DNA from: Pedobacter cryoconitis
GTDB lineage: Bacteria; Bacteroidota; Bacteroidia; Sphingobacteriales; Sphingobacteriaceae
Direction: 5' to 3'
Assembly (NCBI RefSeq): GCF_001590605.1
Contig: NZ_CP014504.1
Location: forward strand, 4,154,001 to 4,218,000
Length of the DNA: 64,000 nt
Every line of letters begins with the position of its first letter. Position 1 is the first letter of the stretch. Below are positions 14,854 to 24,794 of the stretch, piece after piece. The translations under genes were made by a program, and so were the position numbers. Below the pieces are notes generated by a model. It did not search any database. It had not been told where the DNA came from and saw nothing but the letters and a program-made list of their open reading frames with translations.

Positions 14854-17331
14854 TTAAAATGAACAAATTACTTTAACACCAATACTCCTTCCCATGCCTT
14901 GTATTCCTCTGTATCCATTTGATGACTGCTCGTAATATTCAAAATATTTAAGCCGGCTTAAATTAGATTGATAAGTTTCATTAAATAAATTATTGACTTG
15001 TACTTGAACCTGCAGCGGATGTTTTTTTGAATAATTAATTGTCGCTCCGGCAGCTACATTAAAAAGTAAATAGGAAGAGGTAGCAGTTTCTGTATCATTC
15101 AATGCCAAATAACGGTTTTGCGCGCCATTATATTCACCTTCTGCCCTAAAATTCATTGCCGGAACCAATTTGGAATTAAGTTTGATATCCTGACTTATAC
15201 TACTTAATAACCTGACAGGCGGAATAAGTGGTAAATACTCCCCTCCTGCTTTCTTATCTTTGAATATCACTTTTCTATTAAATCCATAAATCATTGAAAA
15301 TGAATTATCAAATGAAAAGCCTTTCCATGATTCCGGGTGAAGATTAAAAGTAGTCTCAAATCCATAAAGCTGCGCAGACGACTGCTGATATTGATAAGTT
15401 TTATCTCCCTGGGCACTGATAATCGGATTTCCTGCAGCATCCAGTAACTGGCTCAGGTAAATATAATTCTGAATATTATTATTGAAAACACTAAACGACA
15501 TAGATAAATCTTTAAGTGTAATATCTGCACCAATATCTTCCTGCAAAGAGAACTCAGGCTTGAAATCCCGGTTTCCTAAGTAAATAATATGTGCACCAGG
15601 ATCTAGCCCATTAGAAGCAAATTCCGTAATACTTGGTGCACGGTACCCTCTGGCAATATTAGCTTTCAAACTAACCTGATCATTCAATTGATAAGTCGTT
15701 CCTAAACTCAGTGAGATCCCTCCAAAAGATTTATCAAAAGAAGGGAACTGCAAATTTGCATTTGGATCTTCTTCAGGGGAAACATGCTGACCAAAACCTG
15801 TTTGTGCATTTGTTGAAGTATAAAAATCATTTGCCTTTAAATAACGGAGATCAGACCTCACACCACCACCGATTGTCCATCTATCATATTTCCATTTTGC
15901 AAACACATAGGCTCCTGCATCAAACAAGCTATAGTCTGGGATAGGAAAATCGGTTGCATTCTTATTTAAATTGTTCTGGTACATTCCATTTATACCAAAA
16001 GTAAATTCCGTGTTTAATATTTTAGGCGCATTGTATTTTACGCCATAATTTAAGGTATTTAACCTCACAAACATTCCCGCCTGATCTGGCATAGTCGGAT
16101 GATTATACTCTCTTCGGATGTTTTGCTGGAAAGCTAACATTACATCAATATCCCCTTCACCAAGCGCATAATGGTTATTGTTATAAATACGGTAATGTTG
16201 AATATGCTGATGCAAAGGACTAAGCGCATAAGAATTTAATAGTGCATCAGAAACAATGGGACGGTTCTTAATATCATCCAGATCCCCCTCATAGATTTGA
16301 TGTGTAAATTTCCTGGTCAGCGAATCACGACTGCCGTCAGGAATCCCTTGAATATTATCGTAAAGAGTCAGATTAAGTGTGGAATTACCTTTACTTGTCT
16401 GATAACGAACTGTACCAGAAGCATTTGTTTCTCTGAATCCCGTATTGTAAACTCTCCCATCTATAGCATTGCTGTAATTTTTAGCGATACGATAAGAACC
16501 CCGCAATGCAAAAGCCCAATGATTTTTCGAATAAAACAGTCCAACACCATTTCCAATCAAACCATTATTACTTTGGTATTCAGACAAGACCTTACCATGC
16601 AAAAGACCATCATCAATTCCTGGCATCGAAGACATCAGGCTAACTACACCAGCAAGCGCATCACTGCCGTACATTAAACTGGCCGGCCCTTTAATAACTT
16701 CAGAACGCTCAATATTATAGGCGTCTACTTCGATGCCGTGTTCATCACCCCATTGTTGCCCTTCCTGGCGAATTCCATCATATAAGGTTAATACCCTGTT
16801 ATAGCCAAGCCCCCTGATAAAAGGTTTCGAAATATTAGGCCCTGTTTTCACAGCATTAAGTCCTGGTACATTTCTTACCAAAACATCTATAATATTACTT
16901 TCTGAAGACTGCTCTATCTTCTTTTTAGAAACCGATACGATAGGTACCGGATTTTCTTTCGTAAGTGTTGCTCTGGAAACACCTGTTACAACGACCTCAT
17001 TCAGCGCATCTGACTTTGTATCCAATAATATTTCATAATACTTCTTATTGGTATCAATTGATATAGAGTCTGATTTGTATCCGAGGTAAGAAATTAAAAG
17101 TTTTCCAGTATTTTTTTGCTGAGGAACAGCTAATTTGAATCTCCCCTGCCGATCAGCAACAGCAGATCTTTTAGAATTTTTGAGCTTTATAGTACTTCCC
17201 CCGATAGCTTCATTGCTATTGACATCTTTAATTACGCCGGAAATTTCTATGTCCTGCGCCATCCCCCTGACAGAAAAAAGCAGAAACAAAATGAGCATGA
17301 ATCCTTTAAATATTAGTTTTAGCATAATCAC
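14854..17331 (-). CDS. TonB-dependent outer membrane receptor
   Basis: An 825-residue receptor. A signal peptide ends at GMAQD. A carboxypeptidase-D-like regulatory domain (about 27-110) follows, then the plug domain with LNEVVVTGVSR as TonB-box-like region and VLVRNVPGLNAVK...PFIRGLGYNRVLTLYDG. The rest is a 22-strand barrel ending in an aromatic-rich C-terminus (GRSIGVKVICSF). The plug segment WGDEHGIEVDAYNIERSEVIKGPASLMYGSDALAGVV resembles receptors for metals such as zinc or for siderophores. Substrate is not determined. ATG codons at 17331 and 17325 both precede the signal. A perfect palindrome at 17352-17371, just before the start, could be a metal-responsive operator. Confidence 0.85.
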   Translation of the reverse strand: MIMLKLIFKGFMLILFLLFSVRGMAQDIEISGVIKDVNSNEAIGGSTIKLKNSKRSAVADRQGRFKLAVPQQKNTGKLLISYLGYKSDSISIDTNKKYYEILLDTKSDALNEVVVTGVSRATLTKENPVPIVSVSKKKIEQSSESNIIDVLVRNVPGLNAVKTGPNISKPFIRGLGYNRVLTLYDGIRQEGQQWGDEHGIEVDAYNIERSEVIKGPASLMYGSDALAGVVSLMSSMPGIDDGLLHGKVLSEYQSNNGLIGNGVGLFYSKNHWAFALRGSYRIAKNYSNAIDGRVYNTGFRETNASGTVRYQTSKGNSTLNLTLYDNIQGIPDGSRDSLTRKFTHQIYEGDLDDIKNRPIVSDALLNSYALSPLHQHIQHYRIYNNNHYALGEGDIDVMLAFQQNIRREYNHPTMPDQAGMFVRLNTLNYGVKYNAPKILNTEFTFGINGMYQNNLNKNATDFPIPDYSLFDAGAYVFAKWKYDRWTIGGGVRSDLRYLKANDFYTSTNAQTGFGQHVSPEEDPNANLQFPSFDKSFGGISLSLGTTYQLNDQVSLKANIARGYRAPSITEFASNGLDPGAHIIYLGNRDFKPEFSLQEDIGADITLKDLSMSFSVFNNNIQNYIYLSQLLDAAGNPIISAQGDKTYQYQQSSAQLYGFETTFNLHPESWKGFSFDNSFSMIYGFNRKVIFKDKKAGGEYLPLIPPVRLLSSISQDIKLNSKLVPAMNFRAEGEYNGAQNRYLALNDTETATSSYLLFNVAAGATINYSKKHPLQVQVQVNNLFNETYQSNLSRLKYFEYYEQSSNGYRGIQGMGRSIGVKVICSF

Positions 17332-17351
17332 AATGTATTTTTAGTTTCAGC

Positions 17352-17371
17352 AAATCTAATAAATTAGATTT
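17352..17371. promoter_or_regulatory. 20-bp palindrome upstream of the TonB receptor (candidate operator)
   Basis: AAATCTAAT (17352-17360) and ATTAGATTT (17363-17371) form perfect 9-bp arms with a 2-base spacer. A second overlapping symmetry (AATTAG at 17362, CTAATT at 17374) repeats the same TTAG/CTAA theme. The centre is 30 bases before the receptor ATG. It could be bound by a Fur/Zur-type or other dimeric repressor; AT-rich DNA makes chance palindromes likelier. Confidence 0.35.
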
Positions 17372-17524
17372 AACTAATTTTAATAATTATGTATTTCTAA
17401 AAATAAAATAAAAGAAAGCTAATTCCCACTAAAGTTCCAGATAACTCCCGTAATCATGTCGGGTTCATTTTATTTTGCCCAAAATCCCTTCTGCTCCATA
17501 AAAATTTTATAATTTCGCAGTGAA

Positions 17525-19366
17525 ATGGAAAATTTTATTGTCTCGGCCCGTAAGTATCGTCCAGCAACGTTTGAAACTGTTGTAGGACAAAACCACATTA
17601 CCGGAACTTTAAAAAATGCGATCAAAAATAATCAGCTCGCCCAGGCATTTCTTTTTTGCGGGCCAAGGGGAGTGGGTAAAACAACTTGTGCAAGGATCCT
17701 TGCCAAGACAATTAACTGTACTAATTTAACGATTGATGTTGAAGCCTGCGGAACTTGTGAATCATGTGTTTCATTTCAGACTGGTCACTCATTCAACTTT
17801 CATGAGCTGGATGCTGCATCTAACAACTCAGTAGACGACATACGCAGCCTGATTGAGCAGGTCCGTATCCCTCCTCAAGCTGGTAAATACAAAATTTATA
17901 TTATAGATGAGGTTCACATGCTTTCTGCAAATGCATTTAACGCGTTTCTGAAAACATTGGAAGAGCCGCCTTCTTATGCCATATTTATACTGGCAACAAC
18001 AGAAAAGCATAAAATCTTACCAACTATCCTTTCACGTTGTCAGATTTTTGACTTCAACAGGATCCAGGTAGATGATATTTCCAGTCACCTGAATAAGATT
18101 GCTATCCGTGAACAAATTACTGTAGAAGCAGATGGGCTGCATATTATTGCCCAAAAAGCAGATGGTGGTTTACGCGATGCACTCTCTATGTTTGATCAGA
18201 TTGTAAGTTATACCAATAAGAACCTGACTTATAAAGCTGTAATCGATAATCTGAATATTCTGGATTATGACTACTATTTTAAGCTAACTCAATATCTTAA
18301 CCATGCAGACGTAAGTTTAGCACTGGTCTTATTCGATGAGATTCTGAACAATGGTTTTGATGGAAACAATTTCATTAATGGGCTGGCAAGTCATCTCCGG
18401 AATCTATTAGTCAGCAAAGATCCGCAAACAGTAAAACTACTGGAAGTCAGCGAGAATATTAAACAGAAATATATTACACAAAGTCAGGAAATACAAGTAT
18501 CGTTTATTCTTACGGCACTTAACCTGGCTAATCAGTGTGATCTTACCTATAAGAACAGCAAAAATCAGCGGCTGCAAGTTGAATTGGCACTGATTAAGAT
18601 GTGTCATATTCCATCAGTCCTGCAACTCGCACAACTGCCCCATACTGCATCCACAACAGCAACTGACACAGATCAGACTAAAAAAAAAACTGATGTAAAA
18701 ACTGCACCTGTAGTGAATGTGGAAAGGCCTGAGCCTCTGCCACCTCCTGCAGGAATGTCCGCTAAACCAGTAGAAACGCCTGTTAAACCAGCTCCTTCAA
18801 TACCTCCGGTTATTCCTGCTGAAGTTAGCCGGGCTTCAGTAACCCCTAATCTGAATTCTGTTAATAAAATTGCTTTAAAGCCGAATCCTTTAGGAAATAT
18901 GACTGGAGGAACGATGATACCATCTCTTACCTCCCTTACCAACGCAGCCGGTGGTATAGAAAGTAATGAACCAAAATTCGTATTTGGTGAAGAGAAGGAA
19001 CCATTCACTCATGAAGAGTTAATGGTACTCTGGAAAGAATATATACAAAAGATTAAAGAAGAAAATAAAATCAACTTCTATACTATACTGACTACAAATG
19101 ATCCGGAGCTAACCAGTCCCGAACAAATCACAGTATGTATTACTAACCTCGCACAGGAAAGTATCCTTCAGAATGAGCTGGTAGAATTTCTGAATTTCCT
19201 GAGGACCAGACTAAAGAATTACAGTGTAGGAATCGTTACTAAAAGGGTAGAAAATAAGATTGAAAACCGGTTATACACCAGCATTGAAAAATACCATTAC
19301 CTTTTAGAAAAGAATCCTAAACTGGAAGACATGCGTAAACGCCTCAATCTGGATCTGTTACCTTAA
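17525..19366 (+). CDS. dnaX: DNA polymerase III subunit gamma/tau
   Basis: A 613-residue clamp-loader ATPase. It shows Walker A GPRGVGKT (residues 46-53), zinc-binding cysteines C65, C75, C78 and C81, Walker B in IYIIDEVHMLS, and sensor-1 LATTEKHKILPTILSRCQIF. AAA+ and collar domains occupy about 1-370. A Pro/Thr/Ala-rich linker (about 380-480) and a C-terminal tau-type domain follow. It loads the sliding clamp and couples the polymerase to the helicase. Its last 9 bases overlap the convergent acidic-protein gene. Confidence 0.95.
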   Translation: MENFIVSARKYRPATFETVVGQNHITGTLKNAIKNNQLAQAFLFCGPRGVGKTTCARILAKTINCTNLTIDVEACGTCESCVSFQTGHSFNFHELDAASNNSVDDIRSLIEQVRIPPQAGKYKIYIIDEVHMLSANAFNAFLKTLEEPPSYAIFILATTEKHKILPTILSRCQIFDFNRIQVDDISSHLNKIAIREQITVEADGLHIIAQKADGGLRDALSMFDQIVSYTNKNLTYKAVIDNLNILDYDYYFKLTQYLNHADVSLALVLFDEILNNGFDGNNFINGLASHLRNLLVSKDPQTVKLLEVSENIKQKYITQSQEIQVSFILTALNLANQCDLTYKNSKNQRLQVELALIKMCHIPSVLQLAQLPHTASTTATDTDQTKKKTDVKTAPVVNVERPEPLPPPAGMSAKPVETPVKPAPSIPPVIPAEVSRASVTPNLNSVNKIALKPNPLGNMTGGTMIPSLTSLTNAAGGIESNEPKFVFGEEKEPFTHEELMVLWKEYIQKIKEENKINFYTILTTNDPELTSPEQITVCITNLAQESILQNELVEFLNFLRTRLKNYSVGIVTKRVENKIENRLYTSIEKYHYLLEKNPKLEDMRKRLNLDLLP

Positions 19367-19783
19367 TTCAGGCTCATCATTTTTCGGATAGCCTTCTTCA
19401 TCCAGATCTGTACGTTCATCTTCTGGTGTTCTGGCTAAAAACTCATCTTCAGCATTGACTTCTACAATATTTCCGTTGTCAATATGCATCCCCTGATTAT
19501 CCAGCTCAGCTTTTCTCTTTTCTGCCTGGGTCGCGTACTCATCTCCTACATAAGGATTGGCCTCATCGTAATCTGAATTTTCATCCCCGCCATTCTCTGC
19601 TGTAGTATCGTATGGAAGCGGATGATCATAATCCTTATCCGGACCTTTTACATCAAGTTCATAACTATTTTTCTCTTTGTCAAAAGATAACTGGTTAAAA
19701 TCTTTTGTCTCTCCTAAGTCAGAATTATGAAGTTTATCTCCAGATCCTTTACCTTCACCTGCATTATTTGCGTCTGTAACCAT
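19358..19783 (-). CDS. acidic hypothetical protein
   Basis: A 141-residue, strongly acidic, low-complexity protein rich in Asp, Glu, Asn and Gly, with little predicted secondary structure and no signal peptide. Segments such as DEANPYVGDEYATQAEKRKAEL and DEEGYPKNDEPELR are recognisable as a conserved Bacteroidota style of small disordered protein. Function is unknown. It is convergent with dnaX and divergent from icd. Confidence 0.5.
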   Translation of the reverse strand: MVTDANNAGEGKGSGDKLHNSDLGETKDFNQLSFDKEKNSYELDVKGPDKDYDHPLPYDTTAENGGDENSDYDEANPYVGDEYATQAEKRKAELDNQGMHIDNGNIVEVNAEDEFLARTPEDERTDLDEEGYPKNDEPELR

Positions 19784-19872
19784 AGCTTAATGTTTTATGT
19801 CAATATAACGTTACTTAATCTTCATTTGTTTTGGTAATTTACGCGAAAATGAGGCTATAAACTCAAAATTTA

Positions 19873-19880
19873 TATCTTTG
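19873..19880 (+). promoter_or_regulatory. -7 promoter element TATCTTTG of icd
   Basis: Exact TAnnTTTG match 32 bases before the icd start. The surrounding 17 bases (AATTTATATCTTTGTTT) recur exactly at the divIC-like gene (about 62458-62474), supporting a real promoter element. No clear -33 TTTG is present. Confidence 0.5.
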
Positions 19881-19912
19881 TTTTTTTATAAAGTTAAAAT
19901 TGAAACCATAAT

Positions 19913-21148
19913 ATGTCTGTACAAAAAATTAAAGTAGACCAGCCAGTTGTAGAGTTAGATGGTGATGAGATGACCCGTATCATCTGGAAATTCATTAAGG
20001 ATAAACTGATTTTACCTTATCTTGATCTTGATATCAAATATTATGATCTTGGTATAGAATACCGTGATGAGACTAACGATCAGGTAACTATTGATTCAGC
20101 TGAAGCCATTAAAAAATACGGTGTAGGTATTAAATGTGCTACCATTACTCCTGATGAAGACCGCGTAAAAGAATTTAATTTAAAACAAATGTGGAAATCA
20201 CCAAACGGAACCATCCGTAATATCTTAGATGGTACTGTTTTCCGTGAGCCAATTGTGATGAGCAATGTTCCTCGTTTAGTGCCAAACTGGACTGCACCGA
20301 TCTGTATCGGCCGTCATGCTTTTGGTGACCAATACCGTGCTACTGATTTAGTAACTAAAGGAAAAGGTAAATTAACTTTGACATTCACTCCTGAAGACGG
20401 TGGTGAAGTTCAGTCATTTGATGTATATAATTTCCAAGGTGACGGTGTTGCTTTAGCAATGTACAACACTGATGAGAGTATCCGTGGTTTTGCACATGCT
20501 TGTTTCAACCAGGCATTAATCAAAAAATGGCCTTTATACTTATCTACAAAAAACACTATTCTTAAAAAATATGATGGTCGTTTCAAAGATATCTTCCAGG
20601 AGATTTATGAAAATGACTTCTTAGCTAAATTTAAAGAAGCAGGCATTACTTATGAGCACCGTTTAATCGATGACATGGTAGCTTCTGCCTTGAAATGGAA
20701 TGGTAACTTTGTTTGGGCTTGTAAAAACTATGACGGAGACGTTCAGTCAGATACAGTTGCACAAGGATTCGGTTCATTAGGCCTAATGACTTCAGTATTA
20801 GTTACACCAGATGGAAAAACTATGGAAGCTGAAGCAGCGCATGGTACAGTGACCCGTCACTACCGTGATCACCAGGCTGGTAAACCAACTTCTACCAACC
20901 CTATTGCTTCTATCTTTGCATGGACAAGAGGATTGGAATTCCGAGGTGTATTAGATAACAATCAACCATTAATCAACTTCTGTCACGCTTTAGAGCAAGT
21001 TTGTATTGAAACTGTTGAAAGTGGAAAAATGACTAAAGATTTAGCTGTTTGTATCCATGGTAACAAAGTAGAGCATGGTAAACACTACTTATACACTGAA
21101 GAATTCTTAGCTGCGATTGATGAGAACTTACAATCGAAACTAGCTTAA
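19913..21148 (+). CDS. icd: NADP-dependent isocitrate dehydrogenase (eukaryote-type)
   Basis: A 411-residue TCA-cycle enzyme that oxidises isocitrate to 2-oxoglutarate. It belongs to the type II, eukaryote-like homodimeric IDH group, as shown by VVELDGDEMTRIIW at the start, KSPNGTIRNILDGTVFREPI for substrate binding, RHAFGDQYRATD, the metal site DDMVA, and EAAHGTVTRHYR near the cofactor site. Length matches the family. A strong terminator follows. Confidence 0.96.
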   Translation: MSVQKIKVDQPVVELDGDEMTRIIWKFIKDKLILPYLDLDIKYYDLGIEYRDETNDQVTIDSAEAIKKYGVGIKCATITPDEDRVKEFNLKQMWKSPNGTIRNILDGTVFREPIVMSNVPRLVPNWTAPICIGRHAFGDQYRATDLVTKGKGKLTLTFTPEDGGEVQSFDVYNFQGDGVALAMYNTDESIRGFAHACFNQALIKKWPLYLSTKNTILKKYDGRFKDIFQEIYENDFLAKFKEAGITYEHRLIDDMVASALKWNGNFVWACKNYDGDVQSDTVAQGFGSLGLMTSVLVTPDGKTMEAEAAHGTVTRHYRDHQAGKPTSTNPIASIFAWTRGLEFRGVLDNNQPLINFCHALEQVCIETVESGKMTKDLAVCIHGNKVEHGKHYLYTEEFLAAIDENLQSKLA

Positions 21149-21175
21149 TTACTGACGTAGTCTAATTTTTATTTT

Positions 21176-21209
21176 AAAAAGTCCTGTTCTTCATTGAGCA
21201 GGACTTTTT
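21176..21209 (+). terminator. intrinsic terminator of icd
   Basis: A 14-bp stem (21176-21189 with 21196-21209, one G-T pair) has core GTCCTG/CAGGAC, a 6-base loop and T6 after the core. Confidence 0.88.
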
Positions 21210-21377
21210 TATGCCCCCTATAATAGCTAAAACAACTTTAATACTTAAATTCACAAATCACATTGAAATATATTTTTTTCATAAAACATCCTTTCGATTA
21301 ACTTGTTAACAAAATAGCTTTAGCAAGCACCTGATTATCATTAATTTAATATATGCACTCTTAAAAACCAGATTCCA

Positions 21378-22691
21378 ATGAAAAGATATCTTCTCCTGCT
21401 GAGTACTGTCCCATTCATACTTTCTTGTAATTCGCAAACAAAAACGACAACAAAGACAGATACAGTGCCTACTGATACCACTACAAATGCGCTGAACCTA
21501 CCGGCGCCAGATACCGGCGCTTCGAAAACCAAATTCAGTAAAGTAATAGGATGGCCAGCAGAAAAAACACCTGTAGCACCTGCAGGGTTTACCGTTACTA
21601 AGTTTGCAGGAAATATCAAAAGTCCAAGAAACATTTATGTAGCTCCTAACGGTGATATATTAGTTGTACTTTCTAACTCTGAGCGTAACACCAAAGAGAA
21701 AATTGCCAATGCTTTAACTGGCAAAGACAAAGCAGAAGTAAGCGGCTCAAGCGCAAACACCGTAATCTTGTTCAGAGACACTAATAAGGATGGTAAATTT
21801 GATTTGCAGACCACGTTTTTGTCTGGACTGGATCAGCCTTACGGTGTTTTGATTATTGGTAACTCATTTTATGTAGCCAATACTGACGGCCTGTATATAT
21901 ATCCTTACAAAACTGGTGACACCAAAATTACGGCAAAAGGCAAAAAAATTGTGGAGCTGCCAGCTGGTGGATATAACAATCACTGGACAAGAAACCTGAT
22001 TACAAATGCTGATCATTCTAAAATATATATTACAGTAGGATCTGGAAGTAATGCAGGTGAAAATGGCATGGAACACGAAGTACGCCGTGCTAATATTCTG
22101 GAAGTCAATCTTGACGGAACTGGTGAAAAAATATATGCAGCAGGATTAAGAAATCCTGTAGGTGTAGCATGGGCACCCGTTACCAATGTATTATGGACTG
22201 CAGTGAATGAGCGTGATGGACTTGGAGACGATCTTGTACCTGATTATATCACCAGTGTTAAGCCAGGATGCTTTTACGGCTGGCCATATTCTTATTACGG
22301 TCAGAACGAAGATCCGAGATTAAAAGGTCAGCATCCTGAGCTGGTTAAAGCTGCTCTTGTTCCTGATGTCGCAGTGGGTTCACATACCGCATCTTTAGGG
22401 CTGACATTTTATACAGCGAAAAAGTTTCCTGAAAAATACCAGAACGGAGCTTTCATTGGTCAGCATGGCTCATGGAACCGCTCCGTATTAGCAGGTTACA
22501 AAGTAGCTTTTATTCCTTTTAAAGACGGGAAGCCAGCCGGAAAATTAGAAGATTTCCTAACAGGTTTCATTGCGGATGAAGCTAAAGGTGAAGTTTATGG
22601 CCGCCCGGTTGGTGTAGCTGTTGCAAATGATGGTGCACTATTGGTTGCAGATGATGTAAGTGGTGTGGTTTGGAGAGTCGCAGCCAAATAG
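21378..22691 (+). CDS. sorbosone dehydrogenase-like PQQ-type lipoprotein
   Basis: A 437-residue predicted lipoprotein (lipobox ILSC, Cys17) with a Thr-rich tether and a beta-propeller domain of the soluble glucose/sorbosone dehydrogenase family (about 55-437). Typical segments are PRNIYVAPNGDILVV, the NHWTRNL loop, ILEVNLDGTGEKIYAAGLRNPVGVAW, SYYGQNEDPR and FIGQHGSWNRS. Family members use PQQ to oxidise sugars or aldehydes in the periplasm. Whether this one binds PQQ cannot be seen, and no pqq genes are in the window. Its stop is directly followed by the ATG of a TonB receptor, so the two are probably one operon. Confidence 0.78.
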   Translation: MKRYLLLLSTVPFILSCNSQTKTTTKTDTVPTDTTTNALNLPAPDTGASKTKFSKVIGWPAEKTPVAPAGFTVTKFAGNIKSPRNIYVAPNGDILVVLSNSERNTKEKIANALTGKDKAEVSGSSANTVILFRDTNKDGKFDLQTTFLSGLDQPYGVLIIGNSFYVANTDGLYIYPYKTGDTKITAKGKKIVELPAGGYNNHWTRNLITNADHSKIYITVGSGSNAGENGMEHEVRRANILEVNLDGTGEKIYAAGLRNPVGVAWAPVTNVLWTAVNERDGLGDDLVPDYITSVKPGCFYGWPYSYYGQNEDPRLKGQHPELVKAALVPDVAVGSHTASLGLTFYTAKKFPEKYQNGAFIGQHGSWNRSVLAGYKVAFIPFKDGKPAGKLEDFLTGFIADEAKGEVYGRPVGVAVANDGALLVADDVSGVVWRVAAK

Positions 22692-24749
22692 ATGAAGCAA
22701 TTCATTACGCTCTTGCTTCTGACCTTAACTTTAACGGGCTTTAGTCAAATTAAACCAGATACAACCAAGAAACTTGAAGAAGTCGTTATCCGGCCTTATT
22801 TCACAGTACAGCCCTTGTTAAGAACAACAGGGGCTGTTGCTATTTTAGATAGAAAAGTGCTTGATCAGCAACCGAACAGCTCCTTGGTCACTGCTGTAAA
22901 TACCATACCAGGAGTGCGCATGGAAGAACGTTCTCCGGGAAGCTACAGGTTATCTATAAGAGGAAGCTTGTTACGTTCTCCCTTCGGAATCAGGAATGTG
23001 AAGATTTACTTCGATGAATTTCCCCTGACTGATGCAGGTGGCAATAGCTATCTGAATGCACTCGACCTATCCGGCATACAAAATATTCAGGTATTGAAAG
23101 GTCCTCAGAGTAGTATTTATGGCGCCAATTCAGGAGGCGTTGTATTAATAGCTCCCAATACGCTGACTACAGACAGCACCCAGTTTTCATTAAATCTTAC
23201 TGGTGGCTCATTTGGCTTATTCCATGAAAATTTGAATTTAGGTAAAAGATGGAAAAATTACACCCTCAGCATTAACCAGTCTTATCAGAGAAGCGATGGT
23301 TTCCGGGACCATAGCAAAATGGAAAGGAAATACTTCCAGATACATCAAAAATTGGACTATGCACCCAAATCAAATCTGACAGCTCTATTATTTTACAGTG
23401 ACTTGCAATATGAAACCCCGGGAGGGCTAACAGCTGCAGAATATGAATTAAACCCAAAAGCAGCAAGACCGGCATTTGGAAAAACCAGAAGTCCGGCAGA
23501 GCAGCAAGCAGGGATTTACAGCAAGACATTTTATGCAGGCGTAACGAACAACTGGCAATTGAATTCAAAGTTTAAACATGTCCTTTCTGCTTTTACTTCT
23601 TATACAGATTTCAAGAATCCATTCCTTACAAATTATGAACACCGTAAAGAATTCACAATTGGAATCCGGACATATGTGGAATACTTTAAAAAATCAGAAG
23701 ATATAACCTGGAGAGCTAATTTAGGTTTAGAAGCTGCAAAAACGGCTTCAAACATCAATAACAGAGATAATGACTACGGAATTCCAGGCAACTTACAAGC
23801 TTCAGACCGGTTAAAAGCTGCAACAAATTTTAGTTATGCACATTTAAATGTGGATATCTTTCAGAAACTTTTACTCGAATTCTCAGTCAGCGGAAACTTA
23901 TATCAGTATAAATATGAACGGATAGCCCCTGTTCCAGCCCCTCAGAAAACCAAGAACTTTGACTTGCAGTTTATGCCAAGAGCAGCACTCTCCTACTTGC
24001 TAAATAAAGAGCTATCGTTACGCGGATCCGTTAGCCGGGGTTATTCACCACCAACACTTGCAGAAATAAGGGCATCTGACAATGTGATCAATATCGACCT
24101 GCAACCAGAGAGCGGATGGAATTATGAAACAGGGATTAGATACCAGACAGAAAATCGCAGGATATCCCTGGATCTTAATGGTTTTTATTATCAGCTAAAA
24201 AACGCGATAGTCCGCAGACTAAACGAAAATGCGACAGAGTTTTTCATTAATGCAGGCGGAACAAAGCAATGGGGACTTGAAGCGTCAGCCTCAGCCTGGT
24301 TGATCCTGCCAAATAAAAATACTGCAATAAGAGGACTGTCAATTAAAAGTGCCTATACACTGAGCCGTTTTAAATTCGATCATTATCTGGACCGTACCGT
24401 AGACCTTTCCGGGAGAAATCTCACTGGTGTACCCAAAAACATAATTGTTACCTCGATAGACCTTCAGCTGCCAAAAGGATTCTATATTTTCCTCCAGCAC
24501 AACTATACCTCAAGAATTCCGCTAACCGATGCCAATACCATTTATGCCAGAGACTACCATCTGGTACAAAGTAAAATAGGATGGAAAGGACTACATATCG
24601 CAAACACCCAGGTAGAAATCTTTGCTGGTGCAGACAATCTGCTCAATCAAAATTACAGCCTTGGTAACGATCTGAATGCTGCCGGAGGAAGATATTTCAA
24701 TCCTGCTGCAACAAGAAGTTTCTATGCCGGATTAAATATTCATTTTTGA
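22692..24749 (+). CDS. TonB-dependent outer membrane receptor
   Basis: A 685-residue receptor with signal peptide (MKQFITLLLLTLTLTGFSQ), a short TonB-box region (LEEVVIRPY), a plug with NTIPGVRMEERSPGSYRLSIRGS and VLKGPQSSIYGANSGGVVLI, and a barrel with the NPAATRSFYAGLNIHF C-terminus. There is no carboxypeptidase-like domain, unlike most SusC-type proteins, so it belongs to the classical siderophore/vitamin receptor class. The start codon abuts the stop of the sorbosone-dehydrogenase-like gene. Substrate unknown. Confidence 0.85.
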   Translation: MKQFITLLLLTLTLTGFSQIKPDTTKKLEEVVIRPYFTVQPLLRTTGAVAILDRKVLDQQPNSSLVTAVNTIPGVRMEERSPGSYRLSIRGSLLRSPFGIRNVKIYFDEFPLTDAGGNSYLNALDLSGIQNIQVLKGPQSSIYGANSGGVVLIAPNTLTTDSTQFSLNLTGGSFGLFHENLNLGKRWKNYTLSINQSYQRSDGFRDHSKMERKYFQIHQKLDYAPKSNLTALLFYSDLQYETPGGLTAAEYELNPKAARPAFGKTRSPAEQQAGIYSKTFYAGVTNNWQLNSKFKHVLSAFTSYTDFKNPFLTNYEHRKEFTIGIRTYVEYFKKSEDITWRANLGLEAAKTASNINNRDNDYGIPGNLQASDRLKAATNFSYAHLNVDIFQKLLLEFSVSGNLYQYKYERIAPVPAPQKTKNFDLQFMPRAALSYLLNKELSLRGSVSRGYSPPTLAEIRASDNVINIDLQPESGWNYETGIRYQTENRRISLDLNGFYYQLKNAIVRRLNENATEFFINAGGTKQWGLEASASAWLILPNKNTAIRGLSIKSAYTLSRFKFDHYLDRTVDLSGRNLTGVPKNIIVTSIDLQLPKGFYIFLQHNYTSRIPLTDANTIYARDYHLVQSKIGWKGLHIANTQVEIFAGADNLLNQNYSLGNDLNAAGGRYFNPAATRSFYAGLNIHF

Positions 24750-24790
24750 AAAAACTATTCCCTCCATCTCCATCAGACAGAGGGAATAGT
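24749..24790 (-). terminator. terminator of the ssb gene
   Basis: An 11-bp perfect stem (24754-24764 with 24780-24790, ACTATTCCCTC/GAGGGAATAGT) is followed on the minus strand by T6. It overlaps the stop of the convergent receptor gene and may also help end that transcript. Confidence 0.75.
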
Positions 24791-24794
24791 CACC

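Noticed and set aside
18673..19008. 111-codon minus-strand frame in dnaX
   Set aside because: It is the mirror of the Pro/Ala/Thr-rich tau linker, whose low-complexity sequence keeps the opposite strand open. No promoter or family match.
21341..21634. 97-codon minus-strand frame over the start of the sorbosone-dehydrogenase-like gene
   Set aside because: It is antisense to a clear lipoprotein signal and Thr-rich linker; its Val/Phe-rich sequence is the typical shadow of such a region.
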